Positions 10,410-19,268 of a stretch of DNA of 64,000 bases are shown piece after piece. Every line of letters begins with the position of its first letter. Position 1 is the stretch's first letter. This stretch comes from Flavobacteriales bacterium. GTDB lineage: Bacteria; Bacteroidota; Bacteroidia; Flavobacteriales_F; PHOS-HE28. The DNA is taken from the NCBI GenBank assembly GCA_016715895.1, contig JADJXH010000004.1:1-64000 (forward strand), in the 5' to 3' direction. The position numbers and the translations under genes were made by a program. The notes beneath the pieces are model-generated. The model was not told the origin of the DNA. It saw only the letters and a list, made by a program, of their open reading frames with translations, and ran no database searches.

Positions 10410-11987
10410 TTAGAAGCGAAGGATCACTCGCTCGTGCAGCAGAGCACCACGCCGGGCCGGCGCAAGGAACTCGAGCCCGATCACCTGCACACGGACATCC
10501 GGCCAGGAAGCGACACGTACAGGCGCATGACCAGCGGCGCGCAAGGCTTCTTCGTGGGCGGGATCCGTGTAGATGTGCACCCCCGGACCGATCACCCGGG
10601 CGGCCTCCTCCACGTTGGAGAGCCAGGGCACGGCAAAACCCGCGTAGCGGTCCAGCGCCGTACCCGCTGCTTGCAGCCCAAGGAACCGGTCAGGGCCCAG
10701 TCCATGCTGAGCGGCCCAACGGCCGGCCTGGGCATTGGCCTGAAAGGACAGGAGCGTGGGGTACACATGCAGGTTGAGCGCAAGGCCGCCCAGGAGGAGG
10801 GTCGCCACGCTGCGGATGAGCACCGGTGTCGGTGCGGCCTTCCCCCATGCTCGCAGGACCCACAAGATGCCCAGGCCGGCCGCCACCGCGAAGGCCGTTC
10901 CGCGCGGCGAGGCAAAGGACCACCCGCAGAGCACGATGACCACGGCGAGCAGCGCGGCGAGCACCATCAGCTGGGCGCGCCACCATCCCCGGCCGAGGTC
11001 GCGCATGCCGCGCGCGGCCAGCACGGCGAAGAGCGGAAGGGTCACATAGATGTAGTGCGGCAATTTGAACTGCGAGAACGACAAGGCGATCAGCACGGAC
11101 AAGCCTCCGAACAGGGACACACGTTCCCGGTCGGCCTTCAGCTGGCGGAACGCAAGGACCAGACCGGCGACCATGAACAGCGTCCAGGGCAGCATCAGCC
11201 AGGGCAGCTCGTGGAGGAAGTAGAGCGGGGTGGAGTCGTCCTTCCAGCGGTTCTCGCCGGTGATGCGGCCGAAGCTCTGTTCCCAGAAGAAGAAGCGGAT
11301 GCCATGCAGGCCGTGCTGTTCGTACAGCCCGATGAGCATGGGCACCAGCATCACGCCCGCGATCGCGGCCACCACGGACCAGGCGGGGTTGAACAGGCGG
11401 GACCACCGACCGCGCCAGGCGGCGTCAAGCCCGAGCGCGAGGGCCGGTGCCACGGCGGCGATGGGCCCCTTGGCCAGCAGCCCCGCACCCAGCGCCACAC
11501 CGCAGCCTGCCAGGGCCCACCAGCGGCGGTGCTCCATCCACACCGAGCCTGTCCAGATGGTGCCGATCACCGCTGCGGTGAGCAGGGTGTCGGTGCGGAC
11601 ATCGTTCGTCATCAGCAGGAAGGCCGCGCTGCATCCCATCACCAGCACGGATCGGCGCGCACAGTCCGCGTCGTCGTGCATCAGGGTGAACCGGTACAAG
11701 GCCCACAGGCCGAAGAAGGCGGCCAGGACGGAGGGAAGCCGGTAACTCCAATCGTTCACCCCGAACACCATGTGTGAGACCGTGGCGCTCCAGAACAGGA
11801 GCGGGGGCTTGTCCAGGTAGTCGGCACCGCGGAAATACAGATGGAGGAGGTCACCCCTGTCCATCATCTCCTGTGTCATGGCCGCGTACTGGGCCGCGTC
11901 CACCTCCATCAGGTCGAGGCCGAGGCCGGCCAGCACCACCACCACCAGGCCCAGGAGCGACCAGCGGAAGAAGGTGGGACCGACCAT
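10410..11987 (-). CDS. Glycosyltransferase family 39 (ArnT/PMT-like) membrane protein
   Basis: 525 residues with an N-terminal signal anchor (FFRWSLLGLVVVVLAGLGLDL) and roughly ten further hydrophobic segments. The conserved first loop has MEVDAAQYAAMTQEMM (acidic catalytic-loop position), followed by YLDKPPLLFW, which is the hallmark of the ArnT/PMT_2 family that transfers a sugar from a polyprenyl-phosphate donor to lipid or protein on the periplasmic side of the inner membrane. The soluble C-terminal part (from about residue 430) is poorly conserved. It is intact, unlike the genes to its left, and is divergent from the histidine kinase gene at 12051. Acceptor and sugar cannot be named. Confidence 0.88.
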   Translation of the reverse strand: MVGPTFFRWSLLGLVVVVLAGLGLDLMEVDAAQYAAMTQEMMDRGDLLHLYFRGADYLDKPPLLFWSATVSHMVFGVNDWSYRLPSVLAAFFGLWALYRFTLMHDDADCARRSVLVMGCSAAFLLMTNDVRTDTLLTAAVIGTIWTGSVWMEHRRWWALAGCGVALGAGLLAKGPIAAVAPALALGLDAAWRGRWSRLFNPAWSVVAAIAGVMLVPMLIGLYEQHGLHGIRFFFWEQSFGRITGENRWKDDSTPLYFLHELPWLMLPWTLFMVAGLVLAFRQLKADRERVSLFGGLSVLIALSFSQFKLPHYIYVTLPLFAVLAARGMRDLGRGWWRAQLMVLAALLAVVIVLCGWSFASPRGTAFAVAAGLGILWVLRAWGKAAPTPVLIRSVATLLLGGLALNLHVYPTLLSFQANAQAGRWAAQHGLGPDRFLGLQAAGTALDRYAGFAVPWLSNVEEAARVIGPGVHIYTDPAHEEALRAAGHAPVRVASWPDVRVQVIGLEFLAPARRGALLHERVILRF

Positions 11988-12034
11988 GGATCGAAAGGAT
12001 CGTTAACGCAGGGGCGGCCAAGATCGTGAACCTG

Positions 12035-12042
12035 TAACATTG
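12035..12042 (+). promoter_or_regulatory. -7 box TAACATTG upstream of the histidine kinase gene
   Basis: Matches the Bacteroidota -7 consensus TAnnTTTG with one mismatch and lies 8 bases before the ATG at 12051. A short or absent leader would result. Confidence 0.35.
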
Positions 12043-12050
12043 TCCGGAGC

Positions 12051-13381
12051 ATGAAGCGCCGCGGACTGGCCACCCTGGTGATCCTTGCCACGCTGAGCGT
12101 GGTGGGCGTGGTGCTCATCCAGATCCTGTGGCTTGACCGCGCCTTCCGCATGCAGCGCGAGCAGCTCACCCTGCAGCGCCAGCAGCAGGTGCAGCTCGAC
12201 AAGCAGTTCAACGACCGGGTGGTGATCGCGCTCACCGATGTCACCGAACGGATCCTGTCGATCAACAAGGACCCGTCCGACCTGTTCGACGCCGTGAAGC
12301 AGGAGCGGCCCAACTACTTCGTGGTCACCATCAACGACACGCTCCACCCCTACCTGCTCGAATCCATGCTGAAGAAGGAGTTCCAGCGCAGGGGCATCAG
12401 CGAGGACTTCGAGTACGGCATCTATGACTGCTTCACCGACTCCATCGTGTACGGCAACTATGTGGGCCTGGACTCCGTGCCTGCGGACACCACCCATTCG
12501 CAGCTGATGAAGCTGGACAAGGACGGCCACTATTTCGGGGTGTACTTCCCCGGCGGCACAGTGCGCTATGGAGCCCCGAACCCGCGAGCAGCGGCACCTG
12601 GATCTACCCGGCGATCGTCACCCTCATCGTCTTCGGCTTCTTCGCCTACAGCGTGTGGATGATCATGCGACAGAAACGGCTGAGCGAGATGAAGAACGAC
12701 TTCATCGGCAACATGACGCACGAGCTGAAGACGCCGATCAGCACCATCGCGCTCAGCAGCGAGGTGATCGCCGATCCGTCCATCGTGCGCGAGCCGGACC
12801 GGCTGGCGGCCTACGCCCGCATCATCCGAAGCGAGACCGAACGCCTGCGCGCCCAGGTGGATCGCGTGCTTCAGCTCACCACGCTGGAACGCGACGGCCC
12901 ATCACTGAAGACCGAGCTCGTCGACCTGCATGCGCTCATCCGCGAGGTGACCGCGTCCTTCACCCTGGTGTTGGAGGAACGGAAAGGGGACCTCGCGCTC
13001 GACCTGCGTGCCGCGCAGCCCATGGTGAAAGGCGATCGCGTGCACCTCTCCAACGCGCTGGCCAACCTGGTGGACAATGCCATCAAGTACAGCCCCGATC
13101 CGCCGCGGATCACCGTGTCCACGCGGGAGGATGGCGGCGATGTGGCGGTGGAGGTGGCCGACCACGGCATCGGCATCGCGCGCGAACATCTGCGCCACGT
13201 CTTCGAGCGGTTCTACCGCGTGCCCACCGGCAACGTGCACGACGTCAAAGGCTTCGGCCTGGGTCTTCATCACGTGCAACAGGTGATCAAGGCGCACCAG
13301 GGTTCGGTGCGTGTGCACAGCGAACCCGGAAAGGGCAGCCGGTTCACCCTGCTCCTTCCCCGCCACACCTCATCCCCATGA
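12051..13381 (+). CDS. Sensor histidine kinase (EnvZ/PhoR type), one apparent frameshift
   Basis: A transmembrane segment at residues 6-25, a ~150-residue periplasmic sensor region, a second TM (YPAIVTLIVFGFFAYSVWMI), then a HisKA domain with the phospho-acceptor His in NMTHELKTPIST (about residue 223), and a HATPase domain with N box NALANLVDNAIKYS, G1 box ADHGIGIA and G2 box GFGLGLHHV. It senses a signal across the inner membrane and phosphorylates the regulator encoded next (ATGA overlap at 13378-13381). Frame 1 is open 12051-12662 and the downstream frame resumes from about 12570 (SSGTWIYPAIV), so one base appears missing near 12568. Because everything else is conserved, this is probably a sequencing error rather than a null allele. 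The ligand is unknown. Confidence 0.85.
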
Positions 13382-14076
13382 GCGACAGCAAAGGACACAT
13401 CCTGCTGGTGGAGGACGACCCCAACCTGGGCTTCGTCATCCAGGACGCCCTGGCCCGCAAGGGCTACACGGTGCACCTGTGCCGCGACGGCAAGGAGGGG
13501 CTGCGCTACTTCAACAGCCACACCTATGACCTCTGCGTGCTGGACGTGATGCTGCCCCAGAAGGACGGCTTCAGCCTGGCGGAGGACATCCGCATCACCA
13601 ACGAACAGGTGCCGATCGTCTTCCTCACGGCCAAGAGCCAGACCGAGGACCGCATCGCGGGCTTCAAGGCCGGCGGCGACGACTACCTCACCAAGCCGTT
13701 CAGCCATGAGGAGCTCGTGCTGCGCATCGAGGCCATCCTGCGCCGCACCAAGGGCAGGGGCGAGGACAAGCGCCAACGAGAACGGTTCGAGCTGGGCAGC
13801 TACCTCTTCGATCACCGCGACCTGAGCCTGAAGCATCCTGCCGGCGACCGCAAGCTCACCCGCAAGGAGGCCGACGTCCTGCGCCTGCTGTGCATGCACC
13901 AGGACCAGGTGCTCCCGAGGGAGCTGGTGCTTAACATGGTGTGGGGTGACGACACCTACTTCCTCGGCCGCAGCCTCGACGTGTTCATCAGCCGGCTGCG
14001 GAAGTACCTGAAGGCGGATGCCTCGGTGCAGATCGTGAACGTGCACGGCGTGGGCTTCAAGTTGCAGGTGGGCTGA
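13378..14076 (+). CDS. OmpR-family response regulator transcription factor
   Basis: 232 residues: receiver domain (residues 5-120) with acidic pocket EDD at 12-14, phospho-acceptor Asp56 in LCVLDVMLPQKDG and the conserved Lys in DDYLTKPFSHEEL, then a winged-helix DNA-binding domain (residues 135-230) with LTRKEADVLRLL and YFLGRSLDVFISRLRKYL. The start ATG overlaps the kinase stop (ATGA), so the two are translationally coupled and almost certainly a cognate pair. Targets are not evident from the sequence. Confidence 0.93.
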   Translation: MSDSKGHILLVEDDPNLGFVIQDALARKGYTVHLCRDGKEGLRYFNSHTYDLCVLDVMLPQKDGFSLAEDIRITNEQVPIVFLTAKSQTEDRIAGFKAGGDDYLTKPFSHEELVLRIEAILRRTKGRGEDKRQRERFELGSYLFDHRDLSLKHPAGDRKLTRKEADVLRLLCMHQDQVLPRELVLNMVWGDDTYFLGRSLDVFISRLRKYLKADASVQIVNVHGVGFKLQVG

Positions 14077-14085
14077 GCGTGCGTT

Positions 14086-14093
14086 TACCTTGG
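14086..14093 (+). promoter_or_regulatory. -7-like box TACCTTGG before the TPR kinase gene
   Basis: Lies between the regulator stop and the GTG at 14098. A TTG 21 bases upstream (14061) could be the -33 element. The match to TAnnTTTG is partial. Confidence 0.35.
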
Positions 14094-14097
14094 GCGG

Positions 14098-16300
14098 GTG
14101 AGCCGCGTGCCCCGTTCCCTGGTCTGTGCTGTTCTTGCGGGCGTATTCACCATCACCGCGATGGCAGGCACCACGGACTCCCTGTGGACGCGCTATCAGG
14201 ATGCCCGGCTGAGCGTGCGTGAGCGCCTGACCTCACTCCACCTGGTGATCCATGAACTGCGCGCATACGATGTCGACAGCAGCAGGGCCCTGGCGGAACG
14301 CATGCGTGCCGAGGCCCTGGTGGCGAAGGACACCCTGATGACGGCCTTGGCCGAACGCGACCTCGGGATCGCCGCGATCATTCAACGCGACAACGACCGG
14401 GCCCGGCTACACTTGGAACGCGCGTTGGAGCTCTACCTCCAGGTGGGCGACAGCGTGGGCCACAAAGGTGCCGGGGCCGCGCTCAGCAGCCTCGGCATCG
14501 TGCACAAGAACGCCGGCCGCATGAACGAAGCGGTCACCGCGTACCGGCGCTGCATCGCCGAGCACAGGCTCGCGAACGATGAAGGGGGCACCGTGTACGC
14601 CTTGAACGGGCTCGGCCTTGTGCACGAGATGCAGGGCACCTACGACAGCGCCCTGGTTTACTACGGTGCTGTGGCGGAAGTGGCGGCGCGCCTGAAGATG
14701 GAGGACATGGAGGCCGCAGGCTACGGCAACATGGCCAATGTGAACGCCGAGATGGGCCGCATCGGCGAGGCGATTGACCTCACGTACCGCAGCCTGGCCA
14801 TCATGGAACGGCTCGGCGATCGGAAGGGCGTGGCCCTGCCTCACCGGGATCAGCGCGCTGAAGCACGCCCTGGGAGAGCACGATGAGGCGTACGCCCTGC
14901 AGCGAAAGGCCTTTTCGCTCTACACCGAGGTGGGCTACCGCCAGGGCATGATGACGGCGGGCACCACCCTTGGTTCCATGCTGCTGGCGCGCGGTGCGGT
15001 GGACAGCGCCGCCTTGGTGCTTGAGGGGACCGTGGACCTCGTGCGCGCCGCGGACGCACGCGATGTGATGGGCCGGCCGCTGCGTGACCTGGCCGCCGTG
15101 CGTCGCGCGCAACAGCGGACCGGCGAGGCGATGGACCTCTTGAACGAAGCGGTACATCTCGCGCGCGAACTGGGCGACGCACCGGGTGAGGCCCTTTCGC
15201 TCATCGGGCTGGGGTTGACCGAACTGGCCCGTGGACGTTCCGCCGAAGCCGTCAGGTACTGCGCCCAAGGCGAGCAGCTCGCCCGGGTCCATCGCACCCG
15301 GGACGAACGGATGGAGGCCTGCAGCTGCCTGCATCAGGCCTACAAGGCGCAGGGGCGCGGCATGGAGGCCCTGCGCTACCACGAGACCTGGGTGATGTTG
15401 CGCGACAGCATCGCGAACGACCGCACCACGCGGCAGCTCACCCAGCGTGACATGCTGCACACCTTCAACAAACAGCAGCTCTCCGACAGCCTGCGGCACG
15501 CCAGCGAACTGGATGAACTGGAAGCTGCGCGCACCATCGAAGCCCTGCGCGCCGACCGCAACCGGGCCCGCGCTTGGGCGGTGGGCGGTGGTGGCCTGCT
15601 GTTGCTCGTGGGCGGCGGTCTCTGGTACCGCACCGACCGCAGGCGCCGCCGCGAACGCTTCGAGAAGGAGGCCGCCCACCTGGAGACCCAGGCCCTGCGC
15701 AGCCAGATGAACCCCCACTTCATCTTCAACGCCCTCAACTCCATCAACGCCTACATCCAGCGCAACGACCCCGACGCCGCCGGATCCTACCTCACCCGCT
15801 TCGCCCGCGTGATGCGCTCGGTGCTCGAGAACAGCCGCCACGCCACCGTGCCCCTGCACGACGACCTGGAGACCCTGCGCGGCTACATGGACCTCGAACG
15901 CCGACGCCTGCAGGAGAAGTTCGACTTCACCATTCACGTGCACCCCGACATCGACCCGCAGGAGGTGCAGGTGCCGCCCCTGGTGGTGCAGCCCTTTGTG
16001 GAGAACGCCATCTGGCACGGCGTCACCCACATGGAGGGCAAGGGCCACATCACCCTCACCGTGGAGCCGCGCGGTGGCCAGCTTCTGTGGATCATCGAGG
16101 ACGATGGTGTGGGGCGCCACGCCCCGAAGGCCACCGCACCCGAACAGCCCACCAAGAAGACCTCCCTGGGCACGGCCATCACCCGTAGTCGGCTTGATCT
16201 GGTGCAGAAGCAGCACGGCGGCTACGCCGGCTTCCGCTATGTGGACCGCCCCACCGGCACCCGCGTGGAGGTGGAGATGCCGTTGTTGCGGGATGGGTAG
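14098..16300 (+). CDS. TPR-containing LytS-type sensor histidine kinase, one apparent frameshift
   Basis: GTG start, signal peptide or anchor (VCAVLAGVFTITAMA), then six or more TPR-like helical repeats (for example GAGAALSSLGIVHKNAGRM, GTVYALNGLGLVHEMQGTY), a coiled coil, a TM (AVGGGGLLLLVGGGLWY) and a cytoplasmic His_kinase domain with His in RSQMNPHFIFNALNSIN and an ATPase part with VVQPFVENAIWHGV. Kinases of this family normally pair with LytTR regulators; one is encoded at 18443. The frame changes once near 14840 (open to 14886 in frame 1; resumes with TGISALKHALGEHDE), so either a 1-base error or a split gene. The signal sensed is unknown. Confidence 0.85.
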
Positions 16301-16324
16301 CGGTTGAACGCCCCTCCCCACACG

Positions 16325-16417
16325 TCCTCACGAGCCCGGCTCTGCGGGCGAAGCGATCTCCCCTCCTCACACCGTCATCGCGAGCCCGGCTCAGCGGGCG
16401 AAGCGATCTCCCCGGAA
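16325..16417 (+). repeat. Two copies of a REP-like palindromic element
   Basis: Two ~36-bp copies (about 16327-16362 and 16381-16416) read CGAGCCCGGCTC, one variable base, then GCGGGCGAAGCGATCTCCCC. Each can fold through GCCCG/CGGGC. They resemble dispersed intergenic elements of the GCGAG...GCGAAGC.ATCTC type seen in many bacterial genomes. This gap of ~320 bp contains no gene. Confidence 0.6.
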
Positions 16418-16498
16418 GTGCTCTGATCATTGGCCCGGGAGACCGCCACGGCGCACAGCGCACTCCCACGCAGCGCAGCGACGGGTTGGAACTGCTCC

Positions 16499-16597
16499 GC
16501 GTGCTCCCTCCCGCCACTTGCGCCCTCCCCCCCGCCACCTGCTCGCCGGGGCTCACCCACCCCCTGCCCCTGGGGCTTGCTTTGGGTCACCAACGAC
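16499..16597 (+). repeat. Duplicated leader region, copy 1
   Basis: About 95 bp, starting GCTCCCTCCCGCCACTTG and ending CTTGCTTTGGGTCACCAACG, that recurs at 18008-18106 with roughly 80% identity. Both copies end 20-30 bases before the start of a small secreted protein gene sharing a C-terminal PFVDPTM motif. A TTGCTTTG sequence near the end could serve as -7 box. Confidence 0.7.
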
Positions 16598-16621
16598 ACG
16601 GAACCCCCAACGCCCAAGGCC

Positions 16622-17196
16622 ATGACCATCACCGCCACCCTCCGCCAGCTCGCCCTCGCCGCCACCCTGTGCACAGCCGCGGTCCACGCCGAGGAGGCCC
16701 GCATCCTCCGCATCGACGGCAAGGTGCTGAGCAGCGAAGCCCTCACGGGCGCCACCCTGACGGTGTTGCAGGACGGCGCGGCCTTCACCCGCATGGACCA
16801 GGGCCTGGTGCAGTTCCAGCTGGACCTGCCCCTGGGCCACGAATACCGCCTGAGCTTCGAGCGGCCGGGCACCATCGCCAAGGAGCTGGTGTTCGATACC
16901 CGTCTTCCGGGCGATGTGCAGCCCCGCAAGGACTTCCTGTTCCACTTCCAAGTGAGCCTGCTGGCCCAGCCGGCCGAGGGTCCGATGCGCTACGACGGTC
17001 CGGTGGGCCTCATCGCCTTCAACAGCAAGGAAGGCGACTTCGGCTACGAGCACCTGCGCACGGCCCGCCTGGTGCCTGCGGAAAGCCCTGCCGCCGCCCC
17101 GGTGAAGCGCGTGCGCCGCGAGGCCGCCCCTTCGTGGATCCCACGATGGAGCTGGCCGCCTGGGTGGAGACCCAACGCGCCGAGGCCAAGCAGTGA
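16622..17196 (+). CDS. Secreted hypothetical protein with C-terminal PFVDPTM motif, one apparent frameshift
   Basis: Signal peptide (LRQLALAATLCTAAVHAEE), then a ~120-residue domain that looks like a carboxypeptidase-regulatory-like beta-sandwich (RIDGKVLSSEALTGATLTVL, YRLSFERPGTIAKELVFDT, DVQPRKDFLFHFQVSL). After RRVRREAA the open frame drifts; shifting by one C in a CCCC run (about 17132) gives PFVDPTMELAAWVETQRA and a stop at 17196. The shifted ending is favoured because the same PFVDPTM.LAAW ending occurs in the small gene at 18119 and because the stop overlaps the next start. Function unknown. Confidence 0.6.
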
Positions 17197-17831
17197 ACCC
17201 CTTGACGCCCAGCCACCGTATGACGCCCCGAAGCCGATCCGCCACGCCCATGCACCCCTTCCTGGAGACCCTCAAGCGCCGCATCGCCCGCAGCGGTCCT
17301 GGCTGGCCGTGGAGCCGCTCCACGGCGAACGCCGACCCCTCGATCCCGCCCTTCAGCGTGATCCGCAAGGCGCTCGACGACCTGGACCGGGATGACTGGC
17401 GGCCCCGGTCAGTGTCCGGTCCGCTGCAGGTGCGCGGCCAGGTGGAAGGCCTCAACGACCATCCCTGCGCGGTGAGCATCGTGCTCAACGAACGGCTTGC
17501 GCAGGTGATCGATACCGACGACGAGGGCCGTTTCGCGCTGCAGCTGCCGGAGGATGTCGCCATCCGCCTGGTGCTGGTGCAACCGGGCCACCTGCCGCGC
17601 ATGATCGAGATCCGCCCCTGGGAGGACCGCCCCGCGGCCGACCATGGCAAGCCGCTGCCGATCCCCCTGCATGTGATCCTCACCCCGCGGGACGGCACGG
17701 CCGTGAAGCCCATGGCCGAGCGGATCACCCTGCTGGACCGCCACGGACGGCTGCTGGTGGAATGGGACCGGGCCCGCGGGGTGCGCGAGAGCGGTCCCCA
17801 CCCGGCTCCGCTGCTCCGCCGCGCGGTCTAG
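17193..17831 (+). CDS. Hypothetical protein, carboxypeptidase-regulatory-like fold
   Basis: Up to 212 residues from a GTG overlapping the preceding stop; ATGs at 17220 and 17250 are alternative starts. The N-terminal ~60 residues are basic and lack a clear signal peptide. The middle (LQVRGQVEGLNDHPCAVSIV, then DTDDEGRFALQLPEDVAIRL) resembles the beta-sandwich of carboxypeptidase-regulatory-like domains, as does the preceding gene, so the two may act together. The start overlap suggests translational coupling. No specific function is recognised. Confidence 0.6.
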   Translation: MNPLTPSHRMTPRSRSATPMHPFLETLKRRIARSGPGWPWSRSTANADPSIPPFSVIRKALDDLDRDDWRPRSVSGPLQVRGQVEGLNDHPCAVSIVLNERLAQVIDTDDEGRFALQLPEDVAIRLVLVQPGHLPRMIEIRPWEDRPAADHGKPLPIPLHVILTPRDGTAVKPMAERITLLDRHGRLLVEWDRARGVRESGPHPAPLLRRAV

Positions 17832-18008
17832 CGACCCGGCCCGCCTGCCGGTGCCTCCGGCGAAGGCCAAGCTGCTGCCTCGCATCGCCGCAGCCTTGGC
17901 AATGGCGAGCCCCTGCTCCTGGCCCCTGCTTCGCCTGCCGAAGCCTTCGGCGAAGGCACGGCTCCTGCTTCCTCAACGTCCTCTGCGCCTCTGCGTGAGG
18001 CCCTTCGC
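17832..18008 (+). repeat. Intergenic repeat-rich stretch
   Basis: No gene. It holds two copies of CTGCCGGTGCCTCCGGCGAAGGC-like sequence (about 17844 and 17936), the second forming the palindrome GCCGAAGCCTTCGGC, and a CTCTGCGCCTCTGCGTGAG element near 17980 that resembles a dispersed intergenic repeat. Confidence 0.5.
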
Positions 18009-18106
18009 TGCTCCCTCCCGCCACTTGCTCCCTGTCCCCCACCACCTGCTCGGCGGGGCTCACGCTCCCCCTGCCTCCGGGCCTTGCTTTGGGTCACCAA
18101 CGAACC
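18008..18106 (+). repeat. Duplicated leader region, copy 2
   Basis: Second copy of the segment at 16499-16597, about 80% identical, ending in CTTGCTTTGGGTCACCAACG just before the gene at 18119. Confidence 0.7.
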
Positions 18107-18118
18107 CCGACCCACGCC

Positions 18119-18340
18119 ATGAACCGCCTCGCCACCCTCCGCAGCCTCCTGGTCCTCATCAGCCTCATCACCCTGGCCCAGGGCAGCTTCGCCGCCGCCC
18201 TACGCAAGGCCGCCAAGGGCAAGCCGGTGCGCACCGAGCGCCGCATGGTGGCCCCCTTCGTGGACCCCACCATGGACCTGGCCGCCTGGACCGAGCAGCA
18301 GCGGGCCGCCCAGGTCGCCACGGTGCGCATGGCCAAGTGA
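18119..18340 (+). CDS. Small secreted protein with PFVDPTM motif (internally shortened paralogue of 16622)
   Basis: 73 residues: a signal peptide (RSLLVLISLITLAQGSFA), a basic linker, then VAPFVDPTMDLAAWTEQQ. The C-terminal motif and the upstream ~95 bp both match the gene at 16622, but the ~120-residue middle domain is absent. This suggests duplication followed by internal loss, or a motif module with its own role. No known family is recognised. A rho-independent terminator follows at 18363. Confidence 0.6.
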   Translation: MNRLATLRSLLVLISLITLAQGSFAAALRKAAKGKPVRTERRMVAPFVDPTMDLAAWTEQQRAAQVATVRMAK

Positions 18341-18362
18341 GCGCCTCGGCCGACCCGATCCG

Positions 18363-18384
18363 AAAGCCCCGATGAGGGGCTTTT
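18363..18384 (+). terminator. Rho-independent terminator after the small secreted gene
   Basis: AAAGCCCC-gatga-GGGGCTTTT hairpin followed by further T/C-rich sequence, 22 bases after the stop at 18340. Confidence 0.8.
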
Positions 18385-18415
18385 CCGGTTCCTGGTGCCA
18401 CCCGTCCGCTCGTGC

Positions 18416-18423
18416 TACCTTGC
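18416..18423 (+). promoter_or_regulatory. -7-like box TACCTTGC before the LytTR regulator
   Basis: Partial match to TAnnTTTG, 19 bases before the ATG at 18443 and just after the terminator, so it would give the regulator its own promoter. Confidence 0.4.
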
Positions 18424-18442
18424 CCGCCTCAACTGAGCGACC

Positions 18443-19198
18443 ATGAGCACCCTCACCGCCGTCATCGTGGACGACGAGCAACACTGCCGCGATGCCCTCA
18501 GCGGCCTGCTGCAGCGCAAGCATCCGGAGATCGAACTGCTGGGCATGGCCACCAACGTGCCTGAGGGCATCGACCTGCTGAGCAAGGTGAAGCCGAAGGT
18601 GCTGTTCCTGGACATCGAAATGGGCAAGCAGACGGGCTTCGACCTGCTGCAGGCCATCGGTCCGGACCGGCCGCACGTGATCTTCACCACGGCGCACGAA
18701 GGCTACGCGGTGAAGGCCATCCGCTTCAGCGCGTTGGACTACCTGCTGAAGCCGGTGGACGCGGAGGAGCTGGCCACGGCCATCGGCAAGGTGCGGCAGG
18801 AGGAACGCACGCCGCAGAGCCCCGACCAGTTCATGGCCCTGCTGAAGAACCTGACCCGTCCCGCCGGGGCTGACAAGCGCATCGCCCTGCCCGTGGCGGA
18901 CGGCCTGGAGATGGTGGACGTGGACGACATCATGTACTGCGAGAGCGACAGCAATTACACGGTGGTGCACCAGAAGGACAAGAAGCGCCTGGTGATCAGC
19001 CGCACGCTGAAGGAGTTCGAGGACATGCTGGACCCCGCCCAGTTCGTGCGGGTGCACCACAGCTACCTCATCAATGTGAAGCACGTGAAGAAGTACATCC
19101 GGGGCGAGGGCGGCGAGGTGATCATGACCGATGGCACGAACGTGGCGGTGAGCCGACGCAAGAAGCAGGAGTTGATGGACAACCTGGCCAAGCTGTAG
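18443..19198 (+). CDS. LytTR-family response regulator
   Basis: 251 residues: receiver domain (residues 3-120) with acidic pair VDDE at 9-12, Asp57 in VLFLDIEMGKQTG and Lys in LDYLLKPVDAEEL, then a LytTR DNA-binding domain (about 150-250) with IMYCESDSNYTVVH, SRTLKEFEDML and FVRVHHSYLINVKHVKKY. LytTR regulators are typically phosphorylated by His_kinase-type kinases such as the one at 14098; the pair here is interrupted by ~2.1 kb of small secreted genes and repeats. It ends in a strong bidirectional terminator. Confidence 0.93.
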   Translation: MSTLTAVIVDDEQHCRDALSGLLQRKHPEIELLGMATNVPEGIDLLSKVKPKVLFLDIEMGKQTGFDLLQAIGPDRPHVIFTTAHEGYAVKAIRFSALDYLLKPVDAEELATAIGKVRQEERTPQSPDQFMALLKNLTRPAGADKRIALPVADGLEMVDVDDIMYCESDSNYTVVHQKDKKRLVISRTLKEFEDMLDPAQFVRVHHSYLINVKHVKKYIRGEGGEVIMTDGTNVAVSRRKKQELMDNLAKL

Positions 19199-19222
19199 CA
19201 CACCCCGGAACGGGGAGCACGC

Positions 19223-19248
19223 AAAGGGGCGCCCGAGGGCGCCCCTTT
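19223..19248. terminator. Bidirectional terminator hairpin
   Basis: AAAGGGGCGCCC-GA-GGGCGCCCCTTT, a perfect 12-bp stem between the convergent LytTR (stop 19198) and yqeY-like (stop 19269) genes; it would serve both. Confidence 0.85.
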
Positions 19249-19268
19249 CCTGTTCCGTGGTGGGTGGA

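Noticed and set aside
17970..18000. CRISPR-like repeat
   Set aside because: Only two related units in this gap, no regular spacer pattern and no cas genes.
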